Notes: a model not told the origin generated them from the letters alone. 64,000 bases of DNA from Acanthopleura granulata (GCA_016165875.1 JABBOT010000010.1:12234011-12298010), one strand, 5' to 3'. Positions 33,610 through 45,383 are shown, numbered from the stretch's first letter. Numbers and translations: made by a program.

Positions 33610-34178
33610 CTATATTACGCTAAAATATTCAATGGATCCTCTCGTTTTAGATACACCTAGGAATATAAGAAATCAAATTTACACAAAGAACCTAATTAAA
33701 CAGTCCCCTGTTTTTCACTGTGGCCAAGGGTTCAGGTTGTCATTCATTCACACGGCGGATACACCCGATATTGACGGAAAATGCTTTAGGAGATACCAAA
33801 TGACGTTTTTATTGAGCATGTCCAACTACTTCAACAGTGCTCACTCCAGAACCATACTTGTAAAGTCATTGTTTCACAGCAAGGGCAGTGATGATAAAAA
33901 AGCATGGGTGTTATCATTCAAGTGCATGGAATCCAATCCAATTGTCGTTTTTCATTAACAAAAGGGTCACACGTTTCACAACCAATTACATTTTATACTC
34001 TTTTGATGCAGAAGAGCATTTTTGTACACAAAATCGCCACTGTGAAAACCATGGGGGTGTGCTTAAGTTCTTTGTGTATAGATTCATGATGTGCTCACGG
34101 TTACATGCCTCACTGCTGCATATACGTCATATGTATGCGTTTGATCGGAGCCCAAAAGCCATGTTGACTGTCCCCTCT
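33610..34178. other. Unassigned stretch with an open frame
   Basis: A 108-codon plus frame (33632-33958, starting MDPLVLDTPRNIRNQIYT) and a shifted continuation to ~34180 have protein-like composition but no motif I recognise. They could be a relic gene piece. The end joins directly to LINE RT at ~34180. Confidence 0.3.
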
Positions 34179-34179
34179 C

Positions 34180-35742
34180 TTCCCTTTCGTGTCGTCGAGA
34201 ATTTTCGACTTAGAAAAAACTTATGACACCACATGGAAATATAATATTTTAAGAGCCCTTTCAGGTCTAATCTAATCGTCACTTTAAGGCATGAGTGGGG
34301 TCCAATCTTTCGAACTTTTTTCGACCCCATGCAGCATTTTATACATTGCTCAGCATAAATATTTACAGCTTATTCAATACATTAACATCTGACTCAGAGG
34401 GTTTTAATTTACTGGTAATTTTCTTACATATTTTGGTGCTAAAATATGAAAAACTTCGACTGGCAGCTGCAGCCCTTGTCCAAATAAAACCGACAAATGG
34501 GCTCGCAGAAACAGTTTTAGATTTTCTACACGTAAAGCCTTTGGGATGTATTTAAAGAAAACGGAAACTACATTTAGACCCAAAGTTTAAATTTTATGGT
34601 TATTCGGGAAACATGGCTGGAGGAAATAAGTCTTAGGTTTATATTTGACATTGAATTATCTTTTCTTCGCCACATAAAATGCTTAAACTAAATATACAAA
34701 GGCCCTGTTTTAAATTTTAGCCTCTCTTGAGTACGGGCTAGGTGCTGATCGATACGTTTTATTACGTCTATATCGAATGCTTGTGAGGCCTAAATTGGAT
34801 TATTACCTAGAAGTCTTGATCTAGTGAGCTAAATAAAATAGCTCCCCTGAATCTCTTCTACGGATTCCACAACCTCAATTCATATAATATCTGCGAAAAA
34901 AGAATAAATTGTATACAAATCCTGTTATAATTCAATGTAAAGATTTGCTGAAATTTAGGCTAGCTATCTTGATTAGAAATTTGTGTACACTCAATCGAAG
35001 GATGGAAACAACGTTAGCCCTTTCTGCAGGCTTTTGACAATAGAGAACAATAAATTTAAAAAGTTTGCTATTCTGGAAACTTTAGCCTTACACAGAATGC
35101 TAATTCAAAGTAGTGAGGGTGTTATATGCTCCCAGATACCAAGCCATATTGGTATCCACGGAAGGACAACCGTGGATAGGGGTGCTGAAACATAGCTAAT
35201 GAAGCTAATAAACAGAGGCATACATGCTATATTCTTTTGGATACTAAGCCACATTGCATGGTATTCGTTTGATCTTTGGTTATAATTCTTACTCTCTAGG
35301 CTTATCTTGAACACACCAACTGGGGGGGGGGGGGTTGTATTGGACATCCTTGTTCAACACAATTTAACTCTCCAGGGGAGTACTAACCCCGTGTGTATTG
35401 GAAGTGATGCCCAGTAAGGCATGAAACATGGCTGTATATGCTGTAATATTCAGCAAAGATTCTGCATAGTCAACTCCATACAAGAAGCATTTGATAGCCT
35501 TGCTGACGACCCTAGTTCTAAGTATTTTCAAAACATATCTAATACAAAATTTTAGATGGTAAATATTTTAAAATGTCCTGAGTTTCGAATTTTAACTATG
35601 GTTTCCTTGTTCTGATAATATTTCTTTAAATGTCTGACAAGTTTTTTCCTTTTTGCTTGTTTATATTTATCATTAATCGTTTCGAAAACCATTTCCCGAT
35701 TCCTGCTGAAATAATGTGTTCAGCCATAATCATTCATTCATA
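34180..35742 (+). mobile_element. LINE 3' portion, older copy
   Basis: Begins in the RT palm (FDLEKTYDTTWKYNILR-like, shifted), then the thumb (ADRYVLLRLYRMLVRPKLDYY), and jumps near 34825 to PESLLRIPQPQF before RNase H. RNase H remnants at 35010-35200 include CSQIPSHIGIHGRTTVDRG. Ends with 3' UTR and CAGCCATAATCATTCATTCA. A run of 13 G sits at 35322-35334. More diverged than the copy at 26275. Confidence 0.75.
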
Positions 35743-35744
35743 AT

Positions 35745-36655
35745 TTGCACTCGTCGTATAAGACAAGTCTCAAGAAGATTGATTGTGCTGCGGTGAATAC
35801 ACACCGTAGTTTCTGCCAGAAAGGTTTCTCCAATCATAGTCTTGACTGTCGGGTGTTCGTGAAACGTTTCATTTCTTTATTTCCTTGGTGTTTAACGCTG
35901 TATAAAAATTGCTCAGCTCCTGGACAGAATCGTGTTTATAGGTGGAGGACACCGGAGTGTCTGGAGTGTCTGACAATATCTGACAATCCCTTTGCGCGAA
36001 GTCGTTAACATACCTCCTGATCTAGTTATTAATTCAGTCTTCATTACGCAAGGATCTGATATAGTGGGGTCCAATATATTTTAAAACAGGTCAAACATGA
36101 ATGGCCACTTTTACCAAATTTCTGTAGTCCTAAAGTCCTGTTTCTCATAACTTTTTTATAAATGATCTTGGTTGTTAGCCATGCTTTAGTAGATAAAAAC
36201 TGGCAGGAAAAGGTGTGTACTTTGGAAAGATCGACGTACTACAAGTTGCAGCTGTTCAAAAAACAGCTTTATTGAAGACTATTAAATGAAATTGTATCCT
36301 GCGTTGCTCGAAAGGCAGTGACGCAATTCGCATTAGCACGATACATTCATTGTGCAAAGGAGACACAAACTGAAGATTAGACTTACTTTTACCATGTGAC
36401 ACTTATTACATAATACAAAAAGTCCTTCATTCCCACCATGAAGCGGCCACAGAAAATAATACTTACAGTCAGTCCTCTCCAATCGCTATAAGCTGATTCT
36501 TGAAGTTCAGGGAGCCGGATACTGTTCTCTGACACGAAAAGGGGGTGAAAGACGCAGGCATTGGTGTAAGACATATATATTGGCATTTGTCACATATTGT
36601 CTCCATGCAAACAGGATTTGATTTCTGAAATATCCGCTGACAACCATTTATTTTC
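35745..36655. other. Unannotated sequence
   Basis: No recognised feature. Short frames at 35745-36008 (+) and 36389-36663 (-) lack identifiable motifs. Confidence 0.4.
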
Positions 36656-37887
36656 TGAAACATGAGCTCTTTTATCTTTGTCTTTCGCTATAACCATAGC
36701 CTTGAGGACGTGGTAGTGTCCAGGAGCTAGCGTTCCTATAATTAGAGTGTTTTCTGAATCGATGTAATCTTCTGAGGAATACTTTTAGAATTCGTGCGGC
36801 CTGGCTAAACGAGACCATCCAGCAGCAAATGCCTAAAAGAAGCAGCATTGAGATTATCTGAATTGATGCCAGTCTAACAGAACCTCTAACATGCGATCTA
36901 ATCTGCCTTATCGAACTAGCTAAACGTTGTAAAGAGTTAGAAGTGAGATGCACCAGTACAGTCGGAAAATTGTCACCTCTACGAGATCGCCAGGTATCTT
37001 GCAAGAAAAATCCGGGGGAAGTGATAAATCCGTGATAGTGAGATGGACAGCAGAATATTAACCATTATTTTTATGTTAATAGGTATTAGAACCATCACTG
37101 AAATAACGCAGTTCCTCTTTAGATGAACAAATCGACTACTTTACACTTATCATTTATACGCTTACTACCCCCAAAGGCATTAGCAGTTGTTCTTTCAAAT
37201 TATGCAACTGCGTAAGTAAGAAAGAAAAATGAGGGGAAATTTAACCCGAACATAAAGTGATTGTTTCCGATAAAGAAACACGAACGGCCACAGCCTGAAA
37301 CTCCCTATGGAGTAATATTATTATTCACGAAGATAGTGGAGTCACCATAAGCTCGTCATAGGAATATGTGGTGTAAAGTGTAATTTTAAAAGCTATTTTA
37401 TCTTTGTCAGATGTTTTATGTGTTTCCTGAAAATAAAGGGCAATTGAGTTTCAAGAATGAACTAGCTTGAATAAAATGAACCTTAAGTCCTCGGGGAATC
37501 AATGATTTATGTTTGTTTCGGGGACAACTTTTCTTGGGAGATGTACTAGTATACCTCCCAGGTGCAGGCTATGTATCCACCACGTCTGCGTCGGTTGCTG
37601 AGAGACCCACATCCTCCAACGATCTAATCGTATTAAAAGTTTGGAGTTGATCCCTGTGGGCCTTAGAGGTACGCTCTAAGGGCCACGAGGTCTGTCTCTT
37701 TATGGTTCTTAGCAGGCTTATGCTTGTTACCAGCAGTTCTGTAGAGATTCAGCGGGCTTACGAGATTTGGATTCATTTGTACACGTTTTCTGGTGAGATA
37801 AAGAAACAGTATTAGATTCAGGTAGAGTGACAGTCAGTTTTTAACTCAGTTCTAGTTCGGGTTGTGGTGCCCTAGCAGGTTAATTAA

Positions 37888-38957
37888 AAGTGAACTATTC
37901 CAGTTCATCTACTTTTTGGCGCAAAATTGGTACATTATATCGTAAATGTATCTAAAGTATTGAGCCGAAGTGAATTCAGAAAAGTTTTTAAAAATATTTT
38001 TCCAGACCGATAGGCTGAGTTTCGTGAAGACTGGTATTCGCTATCCGCTTTTCTGCATTTGATGTCCCCCTGGTGCACGAATGGCGATGTGCCGTTCTGT
38101 GCAGCAATCAACTGTTCTAATCACACACCGAATTCCGACGGGTTAAGTTTTCATGCCATCCTATCGAATCCTTTCATGCTGATGTGACCATCTGCAAACG
38201 ACGAAAGCACTCCCTAACAGTGCTGTAGCCGTTTTGAGGAGGCGTTTTTTATCCTACATACAGACGAATAAACATTGCGGGCCACACACAACAATTAATT
38301 TCCCATTTACTTTTATGTTAATGTTTGGTCTCACACCACTGTCCCTAAATCAGCAAGCCCTAAACCATCCTGGCCTCATAGTCCTTATTCCCTGAGAAAA
38401 ACTCCAGTCAAATTCCTGATAGGGCAAGAGCGATGAAATTTTTCGTAAATCGGACAAACAGCTGACAGGGGTCAATCCCACCCAGTGACAGATCAGTGAG
38501 CCATGATTCATCACTACTTTTGCCTTGTGCGCATCCGCCTCCATTTCCTGAAAAGCACACAAATTTATACCTAGAATGAAACTTTGAAGCCTGTCCTACA
38601 AAATGATCTCACCCACCAAGCAGAAAAAATGAAAAGGGGAGTCCGGAGAAGTAAAATAAAATGTCTCTAGAAAGGAACTTGCTTCGTCCCTACCGGCACG
38701 AAAGCATTAATCGTTTTGTGTGGCCTGCGCCATGGAAATGTTACAGCTGCGTCACACATGTTTGCCACACTAACGCCATTCAAGGGCAGACAATCGATGT
38801 GCGATTTCTTCTTGGAATTTTTGGTGTTAAATATATTTCTGTTTTTTGCAACAGCTAAATACTCATCAGATGTATTTTTTGTTACCATCATTTTCTTTGT
38901 ATTAAAGGTATATCATTCAGTTAAACAAAGAGAAAAACAGAGCCGAAACAGTTCACC
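37888..38957 (+). mobile_element. DNA transposon with TTAA target duplication (Kolobok-like), nested in LINE
   Basis: About 1.07 kb bounded by TTAA at 37884-37887 and 38958-38961. Termini are inverted repeats: left AGTGAACTATTCCAG, right (reversed) GGTGAACTGTTTCGG, 11 of 15 identical with all mismatches transitions. It interrupts ORF1 of the minus LINE. It contains a THAP-like remnant. A TTAA duplication with a THAP domain is the combination known for Kolobok; P elements also have THAP but make 8-bp duplications. The element is too short to hold a full transposase, so it is decayed or non-autonomous. Confidence 0.6.
38080..38262 (+). pseudogene. THAP zinc-finger remnant
   Basis: The plus frame gives FCAAINCSNHTPNSDGLSFH, then AIPSNPF, two stops, and CCSRFEEAFF. 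This follows the THAP order: C-x-x-x-x-C-S-N at the start, SFH..P, then a C-S-x-H-F-E-E-x-x-F-like block in which the histidine is missing. THAP domains bind DNA and sit at the N-terminus of P and Kolobok-type transposases as well as in host regulators. The stops at ~38185 and ~38213 and the missing zinc ligand make it non-functional. Confidence 0.55.
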
Positions 38958-39863
38958 TTAAAGGATTTTATACCCATTTTGTGTGGCTGCTCTGTGCCAG
39001 TGGGCCAAGTTAATAGTGTTTGGACATCCATCGAAACGGAGAGTTTCTTGACAGCATTGACATACGTAAACCAGACGCCCCATTTCTTGATACGAAATGC
39101 TGTTATAATTTGTTTTTGTTTTTTTAAAGACAGGGAAAGGCCGAATGGACTCAGCTGCAATTCAAAGATTTCAGTGGGATTGTGCAGTCGAAGGTATAAA
39201 AAAAAAGACTGGTAAATACACCCGTACACTATACGGCCCGATAAAAATAGATGTTGGGAAGAAAGTTTATTAAAAATTACAGCGATACGTATTTATTTTG
39301 ATTAGATTTCTATCTCTCTTGTTTACGGAGCGCTTTACATTTATTATTGTACTGTGTGTAAGTTCCTTTGTATTTTTTGTTCTGTCATTCTGGAAAGGTC
39401 TTGATATCTGTCACGAATTATGCCATGAGATCGGTGTTATGCGGAATAAAAGAAACACCCTCCTCTCTAATTTTTGAATTTTCAGCAAATTAACATATTG
39501 CTGCTATCTGAAACAAAATTTTACCACACCTTATTTTTGACATGTTTTAGAGTTCCTCGGAAACGTTCGGTACCTCGTTTTTAGCATAAAGGGATCTATT
39601 TTCATTGAAAGGTAGGTTGGGTGAAAGGTTCGTCAACCAAAAGCCAAGAACCCCTCAACCACCTTGCTCCCGAAATCCGACGACACGGGTCACTCACGGC
39701 CAACAGGTTTCCTCATTGGGCGACTTTTACGACAAGCAGGAGGGCTCTAGGCTTTTTCCCTTCACCACTAGCTCACTGGGGATAGCTCAAGGTCAGTCGT
39801 ATTTTACGACGCCCATATGGTTGATGCCATATTCTTTTCTCATCCGGGAAACCCTTGGGGGAT

Positions 39864-40082
39864 TATAATATGAAAAACAAATCTATGGTTTTCGACTTTT
39901 ACCCCACATTTCGATTTTTACCTCAAGTGTACTTTTTTGTTCATCTCTTTTCTTTTTATTTAGAGTGTTCACTACATCACGCCTAAAGCTAATAATGGCT
40001 ACCAGGTTTCAACATGTCATCCGCACGTTATGGCTGAAATACAGAGGATGTGGCATTTAGCCATAATCTCTCATGCATTCCA
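39864..40082 (+). mobile_element. LINE 3' UTR fragment
   Basis: TGGTTTTCGACTTTTACC, then GAGTGTTCACTACATCACGC, AGGTTTCAACATGT and GATGTGGCATTTAGCC with a CATTC end match the 3' UTRs at 22390-22560 and 60040-60235. Confidence 0.7.
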
Positions 40083-40084
40083 AC

Positions 40085-40205
40085 GAAAAATCAGTAGAAG
40101 CGCTGGATCCGTGATATTGAGATCAACAGCAGAATATGAGCCATTACCAGGATGTCAATTGTATAATAACCAAGACTGAAATAAGAGTTGACCTTTAGAA
40201 CAGTC
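40085..40205 (-). mobile_element. LINE endonuclease fragment
   Basis: Reverse complement encodes GSLxI...DLNSRxIAEY-type sequence (GATCCGTGATATTGAGATC, then AGCAGAATATGAGCCATTACC), matching 58490-58540 in antisense. Confidence 0.6.
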
Positions 40206-40209
40206 GGGA

Positions 40210-40730
40210 GGCTAGGTGCCGAATGTTTATCTAATTGAGTATGATCGCCAAGTCAGATATATGAATAGTTTGAATCAAAGCGCAACGGAAATACATATTT
40301 GATTATCGCCACCCATATATACCAAAATGGTACACGTTTGAAACTGATTTTATTCATCCGCCAAGAAAATTCTTTGCGGGTTTTCGTCATCATTGCAACT
40401 ACTACAAATCTGTCCCAATATTTATCTTTCGGAAATTCTTCGCATGGTTATTGTTGGAGTATGGGCATTAAAATCTCACACCACTAAGAAAGGGCGCGAT
40501 GGAATTTCAAGTATGATGCCCGCTTGACCTGCTTAACACAGTCTTTACAAGTATACGAATGTCTTTCCAACTGGTGAAATCCACGCTACTGCCGATTTAG
40601 GCTTCGACGGTTCTCGAACACAAGCCAACACAAATCACATATGAATACCATACTCGATTTTTACCCCTACACTTTGTAGCTATAACATTTTAACTTTCAC
40701 TATATATATATATGTAGCCCAAGTTTAACG
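40210..40730. other. Unannotated sequence
   Basis: No recognised feature; a short ATATAT run at ~40702-40713. Confidence 0.5.
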
Positions 40731-40733
40731 ACG

Positions 40734-41234
40734 TACAACACGTCGTACCCAGCGTTCAACACCTGCACCCCCTGACGTTACAACGTCATAATACAACACG
40801 GCCCAGAAGAAAAACCACAAGCAATACTAGGACAACCATACCTCAAAAACACCAGCACTAATCGAACAAACAAGACATCATACCTGTACCCCAATTTTAC
40901 CCACGTTAAAAGACAGGATAATACCTCTAGGAAACTAACAACTATTCTTGAACATTATCAAGTTCAGCGTTCAGAACAGCGTTCGTGACGTTGAGGTTGA
41001 GCAAGAACCGAATATACAACACGTCACGCCCAGCGATCAACACCTGCAGCCCCTGACGTTATAACGTCCGCCAACGTCACAATCCAACACGTCGCATCAG
41101 AAGACCAGCGGCAATAACAGAACAACTATGACGTCGCTTCAGAACATCAGCACCAATATTCGAAAACCGGGACATCATACCAATACCTCAATACTCCCCA
41201 ATTTACCCAGGTTAAAAGATAGGATAACACCTGT
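40734..41234. repeat. Two-unit ACGT-rich direct repeat
   Basis: Units at 40734-40930 and 41015-41234 (start-to-start 281 bp) share TACAACACGTC, CCCAGCG.TCAACACCTGCA, CCCCTGACGTTA.AACGTC, a GACATCATAC block and a GTTAAAAGA.AGGATAA end. Both carry palindromes: GACGTTATAACGTC at 41055-41068 is perfect, and ACGACGTacaacACGTCGT is at 40729-40747. The spacer adds AGCGTTCAGAACAGCGTTC. No coding capacity is seen. Identity of the family unknown. Confidence 0.8.
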
Positions 41235-41399
41235 AGTCCTCCTGGTTTTCTACTAAAGTATATCAAATGTGAAAATTAGTACGGTTTCATGCACAGGGAA
41301 GCAGTCAACAGTTTTCAATGATGACACTTGTGTTATTCCAATAAAAAACCTGGACAATTTCACCGAATGTGTCGGCATATAAAAACATTATGGAAGGAT

Positions 41400-41870
41400 G
41401 TGTATAGGCGACGACCATCCTTAGGAGATGTACTAGCAGATCTTCCTGTTTCACCGTAAAATGTTCAGTTTGGATGATTTGTCCGTGGCTTCTGCGAATG
41501 GCGTTGAAGGCTTATTTTCCTTCAAAGATCCGAATTTATAATGTTTGGATTTGATCCCCAGTTGGTTTAGAGGAACGCTCGTCAGATCCATTGGATTTGC
41601 TCAATTTGGCTTTCTTTCGGAGTTTATCATTGGTTCCGTCATTTTATTTTTACCTCCTTTTCGAGAGCATATACTATTTCCGTTAGGGGATTTAGAGGAC
41701 TTGTCAGAAGTACCTGGTAGAATGTAGGTGTGTTTATGCCAACTGGACAAATTATAGTAGTCTGGGTGACAAGGGAGTTGGACACTTTGTTGGCCGCATT
41801 GGCATGAAAAATCTGAAATGGATTAACAAAATAAGTCATGTTTTGAGCTTTCTGACAGATCTAATGCTTG
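41400..41870 (-). mobile_element. LINE ORF1 fragment (diverged)
   Basis: The minus frame has KLMTYFVNPFQIFHANAANK, then TQTTIICPVGINTPTF, aligning with VKRATSVATQTSLTWPVG of the copy at 27369. Farther down are serine and acidic-rich remnants. No knuckle survives. Confidence 0.55.
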
Positions 41871-41874
41871 AAAT

Positions 41875-42215
41875 TGGCACCTGGTATTAATAATATTGTC
41901 CTCTGGAAGACTGTGTATTAACATAAAAAAGCCATGTGCGCAATGCTGCAAATAATACACTTTTCAAGTTCCCGCAGTCTAAGTACACATGGCACGTGCG
42001 AAAATCGAAAACATGGAAGTCTAGTCCCGTATTGGATTTCACCACCGCCGAATTGTCGAAAGTAAAAATGCCTGGCAGGATGGAGAATGCCATGAACACC
42101 TGAGACGTGAAAAGGGCAAATGAGGATGATCCTCAATCCTACGATCTATTTTTGTTGTGAATCGTTTTACCTTAATGGCACTAAGCTGAGGCCCTGTTCT
42201 TTTCACACACATGAA
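41875..42215. other. Unannotated sequence
   Basis: No feature recognised; overlapping minus frames at 41887-42136 lack motifs. Confidence 0.4.
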
Positions 42216-42216
42216 A

Positions 42217-42310
42217 CCTATGGGGGCGTACAGTAGGAGAGGAAGCCAGCCAGTGGTGGACTCGAATTTACATCTACTGCGGTAGAGTCTAACCACATTA
42301 ATACGCTACG
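42217..42310 (-). mobile_element. SINE head fragment
   Basis: On the minus strand: GTATTAATGTGGTTAGACTC, then AATTCGAGTCCACC (box B-like) and CTGGCTTCCTCTCC, as in the full SINEs. Confidence 0.6.
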
Positions 42311-42359
42311 GGTAGTTGTCATTAATCTGACCCTTTATTTCATTAATGAATACGAATGG

Positions 42360-42465
42360 CTATGGGCTTTTCCCGGGCTTTGTCCCGTTTCCTCCCACCA
42401 TAATGCTGGCCGCGGTCGTATAAGCGAGTACGGCGTAAAAGCCCAATCAAATGAAAAAAAATAAA
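42360..42465 (+). mobile_element. SINE 3' tail
   Basis: GGCTTTTCCCGGGCTTTGTC, CCTCCCACCATAATGCTGGC, GAGTACGGCGTAAAAGCCCAATCA, then A-rich tail. No head. Confidence 0.8.
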
Positions 42466-42870
42466 ATAAAAATGTATGTATATTGCATCGGAAATGACAG
42501 ATCTTCGTTTATGCCATGACAATCGGAAAAGCTTTTTATATATAATATATATGAATATCCTGTGTTTTAACATTGATCAGACAAAATACACCTAATAAAC
42601 CTAGAAATAGTAAAATCCGATCGCGATATGTAAAAGAGAACACTGAAGCTTATTTTCCGTTCGATTTTGATAAGTTAATGTTTAGAAATAAATTTACAAC
42701 GTCATAAATTATGGTTGTAAAGCACCAATAACAATTGTAGTGCTGAATAAAATCGTTCAAACCTGATTGTCCATACACCATAATCTCGACTATAAACTTA
42801 CGTAGTCTGGAATTGTGGATGTCTACACATAGTTGCATTTAGACAAGTTTAATCCATCCCTATTTGTAAT

Positions 42871-42888
42871 AAGGTTCATTTGAACCTT
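42871..42888. repeat. Short perfect hairpin
   Basis: AAGGTTCA-TT-TGAACCTT, perfect 8-bp arms, immediately before the tail of the minus SINE. Confidence 0.8.
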
Positions 42889-42889
42889 A

Positions 42890-43131
42890 TTTTATACCGT
42901 TCTCAAGAATATTTCACTTATACGACGGGGCACAACATTATGATGGGAGAAAACCGGGCATAGTTCGGGGGAAATCCACGACCTCCGCAGGTTGCTGGCA
43001 GATTTTCCCACGTACGGCTGGAGAGGAAGCCAGCATAAGCTGGACTTGAGCTCAGAGCGACCGCATTGGTGGGAGGCGTCTGCGTCGTTGCGCTGCGCTA
43101 GTGCGCTAACCCACTGAGCCACAGAGTCCCC
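42890..43131 (-). mobile_element. Full-length tRNA-headed SINE
   Basis: Read on the minus strand: GGGGACTCTGTGGCTCAGTG (box A), GAGCTCAAGTCCAGC (box B), CTGGCTTCCTCTCC core and TTCTTGAGAACGGTATAAAA end. The usual AAAT tail is largely replaced. Confidence 0.85.
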
Positions 43132-43139
43132 TTGTAAAA

Positions 43140-43617
43140 AGAGCCTAAGAACATATTAAACTGCAAGAGACGTCATCCATAGTACATGTAAGAAGGTAAT
43201 CGATAACACTTAGCAAATGCCATTGGCATATATCATTCCGATAACATTTCGATTTTAAAACCTCATATTTTCCTTTTTTAGTATCAGGGAGTCAAATGTT
43301 TCAGACCGAATAAATTTAATGTTTCTAATTGCCTTTTTATGGACGGTGAGAAACGTCGTGTAAATGTTAATCTTCCAATCTCATTGAAATGAATCAAGAA
43401 AATAAACATCCTGTCCGTCTGTTTTATCAGCGTTTATGTGTGTGAATTAAAAATGACCCCAGTATTAGAACTGTTATACACCTCGCCCTGACACTCTTAT
43501 CTGCTAACATAAAATGTTCCTGATGTTATTGCATGAACTACCACTGCCTGACATGAGGCGGACGACTTAGCAGCATACGTTTAATAAAATTGGCAGGTAT
43601 AGCTTTTATTTTTTTAT
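43140..43617. other. Unannotated AT-rich sequence
   Basis: No feature recognised. Confidence 0.5.
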
Positions 43618-45245
43618 CCTACACAACCAGAAAATCGTGATATGCTCATCACCCTCACCATTTCCCGCCATCACTAAACTTTCGTGATGGCCGTCATCAA
43701 AGTTTGGTGAGAGCCATCAGTTGGTGAGTTGGTGTATGTCTTTAGTGATCACTAGTTTTTGTGATGGCCTGATGTCCATATTTTGGTAATGGGCTGATCA
43801 CGAATTTTCGACACACTGAAAGGCATCAAATTCGTATCACTTTTTAAGCTGTTGATAGAAACCAAACTTCATAAAACTCAGTCCCATAGCTGCAAACAAA
43901 CAGTGGTCACAAAAATTAAACATGATCTAAAAAAAATCATTCCAGTATTCCCATCAAGAAAACGAGCTGAAGTGATTCAGCTTACCATTTGAAAGGATTT
44001 GAGTCGTCCCTGGTCCGTTAAGTTTGAAGGGAATGGTGAGCAAAATTTGGCCTCGTGCAGTGCACACCGTACATGTATGGTAGCGAAGGATATCTCAGAC
44101 AGGCCTGTCAAAGTAAGGCCTTCTAAAACGTACTCCAGTTGGTTGAGGGGGAGGGGCGAGGGTTGAGGGAAGGGGATTGCTCATGAACTTTGTGTGATCA
44201 AAGCACATGTATGTAGGTCTACTCAGTGCGTTTCAGTTACTGAGGAATCCAACAAAACTGAACCCGGGATAATGCCACCAACATGCGTATATATTCTGCA
44301 GAATATTTTTAGAGCATATTTTAACATTAAAGAACGGCACGTCTTAAACTCTTTTCTGCCAGCACTAAATAGTGCAGAATATTTAGTTACCCTATCTACA
44401 AAGGTAGATGTTGACTGTTATCAGGATATTGTGCACCAGTATATCCTTATGTTAACATACACCGTAACGACCGTGTGCTTTCCCCCAGAACCGCTTAACA
44501 ACTTCCTTGATGACTCTTGGAACACACGTATCGAGTTTTGTGCCCAGTTCTTTTCGTGTTACATTAAGGAATAACACATTAAAGGTTTCATAAAGCCTTC
44601 TTGGTTGTAAATATACGAGGAAGGATTTATGTTAGAGTTAAGATGTCCAGATATTTTAACCCAAAACATATATACATGGATTATTAAATGCAAGCTGCTA
44701 CACATGTAATTGAATCTATGCCTTGAATGGACGCTCACAAAGGGCTGAGATTAGAACAAATCAAATCAGAGTAAATGGGGTGATATAAGGAAAGGACAAC
44801 TCTATCGGCTAGCCATATACATGGTTACATACATACGATCCCCTGTGTAAAATCGGATTTTAAAGCTATAAAGCATCGTGTTAGTGTTTGGTACCATAAT
44901 TAATCATTTCGTCAAAAAATACAGTTCACATACTTAGAATTAAGAGTTATGGTTCACTAAGAAACAATTGGTCACAAAAGTAAAGAACATCGTCGACACA
45001 AACGGCGATACGGCAAATTCATGTCATCGTAATTCATTACCAATGAATGGTGGTGACATAACTTCATCACCAATAAATAGTGATGGGATAGGATATCACC
45101 ATTTCTCATCACCAATAAATGTTTATGGCATAATCCTTTCACCAATAAATGATTGGATGGATGGAATTGATCATTTATTGGTGATGACAGCAGTCCTTCA
45201 GCATTAATTGTTGAGAAGCCATCACCACTTTTCTGATAGTGTAGG
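43618..45245. mobile_element. Putative DNA transposon with terminal inverted repeats
   Basis: Left end CCTACACAACCAGAAAA and right end (reversed) CCTACACTATCAGAAAA agree at 15 of 17 positions, 1.63 kb apart. Both subterminal regions are packed with ATCACC/GGTGAT motifs in both orientations. Left: CCATCACtaaactttcGTGATGG at ~43669. Right: TCATCACCAATAAAT repeated, with its inverse ATTTATTGGTGATGA at ~45172. Such subterminal repeats are typical transposase-binding arrays. No target duplication is evident, and no transposase domain is recognised inside. Confidence 0.5.
44194..44574 (+). CDS. Unrecognised 126-codon open frame inside the putative DNA transposon
   Basis: Open from MIKAHVCRSTQCVSV to FFSCYIKE. 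It contains FRAYFNIKERHVLNSFLPAL and several cysteines. I see no known domain, no signal peptide and no clear splice signals. It is the only sizeable frame in the 43618-45245 element. It may be a fragment of a captured or transposon gene, or chance. Confidence 0.25.
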   Translation: MIKAHVCRSTQCVSVTEESNKTEPGIMPPTCVYILQNIFRAYFNIKERHVLNSFLPALNSAEYLVTLSTKVDVDCYQDIVHQYILMLTYTVTTVCFPPEPLNNFLDDSWNTRIEFCAQFFSCYIKE

Positions 45246-45383
45246 GTAATGATGCACCGGCCGTTACCTCCTCTTCACAACACTTACTAATAATAAGTAA
45301 GAAGATAAATTTTGGAGAACATGGCGAGGCCCATAACCCTAACCCAGTTATTGTTTTCTCCTTTATCTTTATTCAATTGACGG

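Larger units (their letters stand above)
36660..39864 (-). mobile_element. LINE copy (5' UTR, ORF1, EN) split by a DNA transposon
   Basis: Minus-strand order: 5' UTR 39864-39600 with the terminal GGGGGA/CCCGG block retained, ORF1 39590-38962, the inserted element 38957-37888, ORF1 C-terminal part and endonuclease 37883-36672. ORF1 shows NAVKKLSVSMDVQTLLTWPTGTE. The endonuclease end shows QDTWRSR and LVHLTSNSLQRLA. RT and RNase H are missing. Confidence 0.75.

Noticed and set aside
33632..33958. Host gene exon
   Set aside because: Open for 108 codons, but no splice sites, motif or supporting neighbour; left as unassigned sequence.
38667..38961. Overlapping plus and minus open frames as transposase
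   Set aside because: Neither strand shows a DDE-type or RNase H-like motif; they lie inside the short THAP-bearing element but cannot be assigned.
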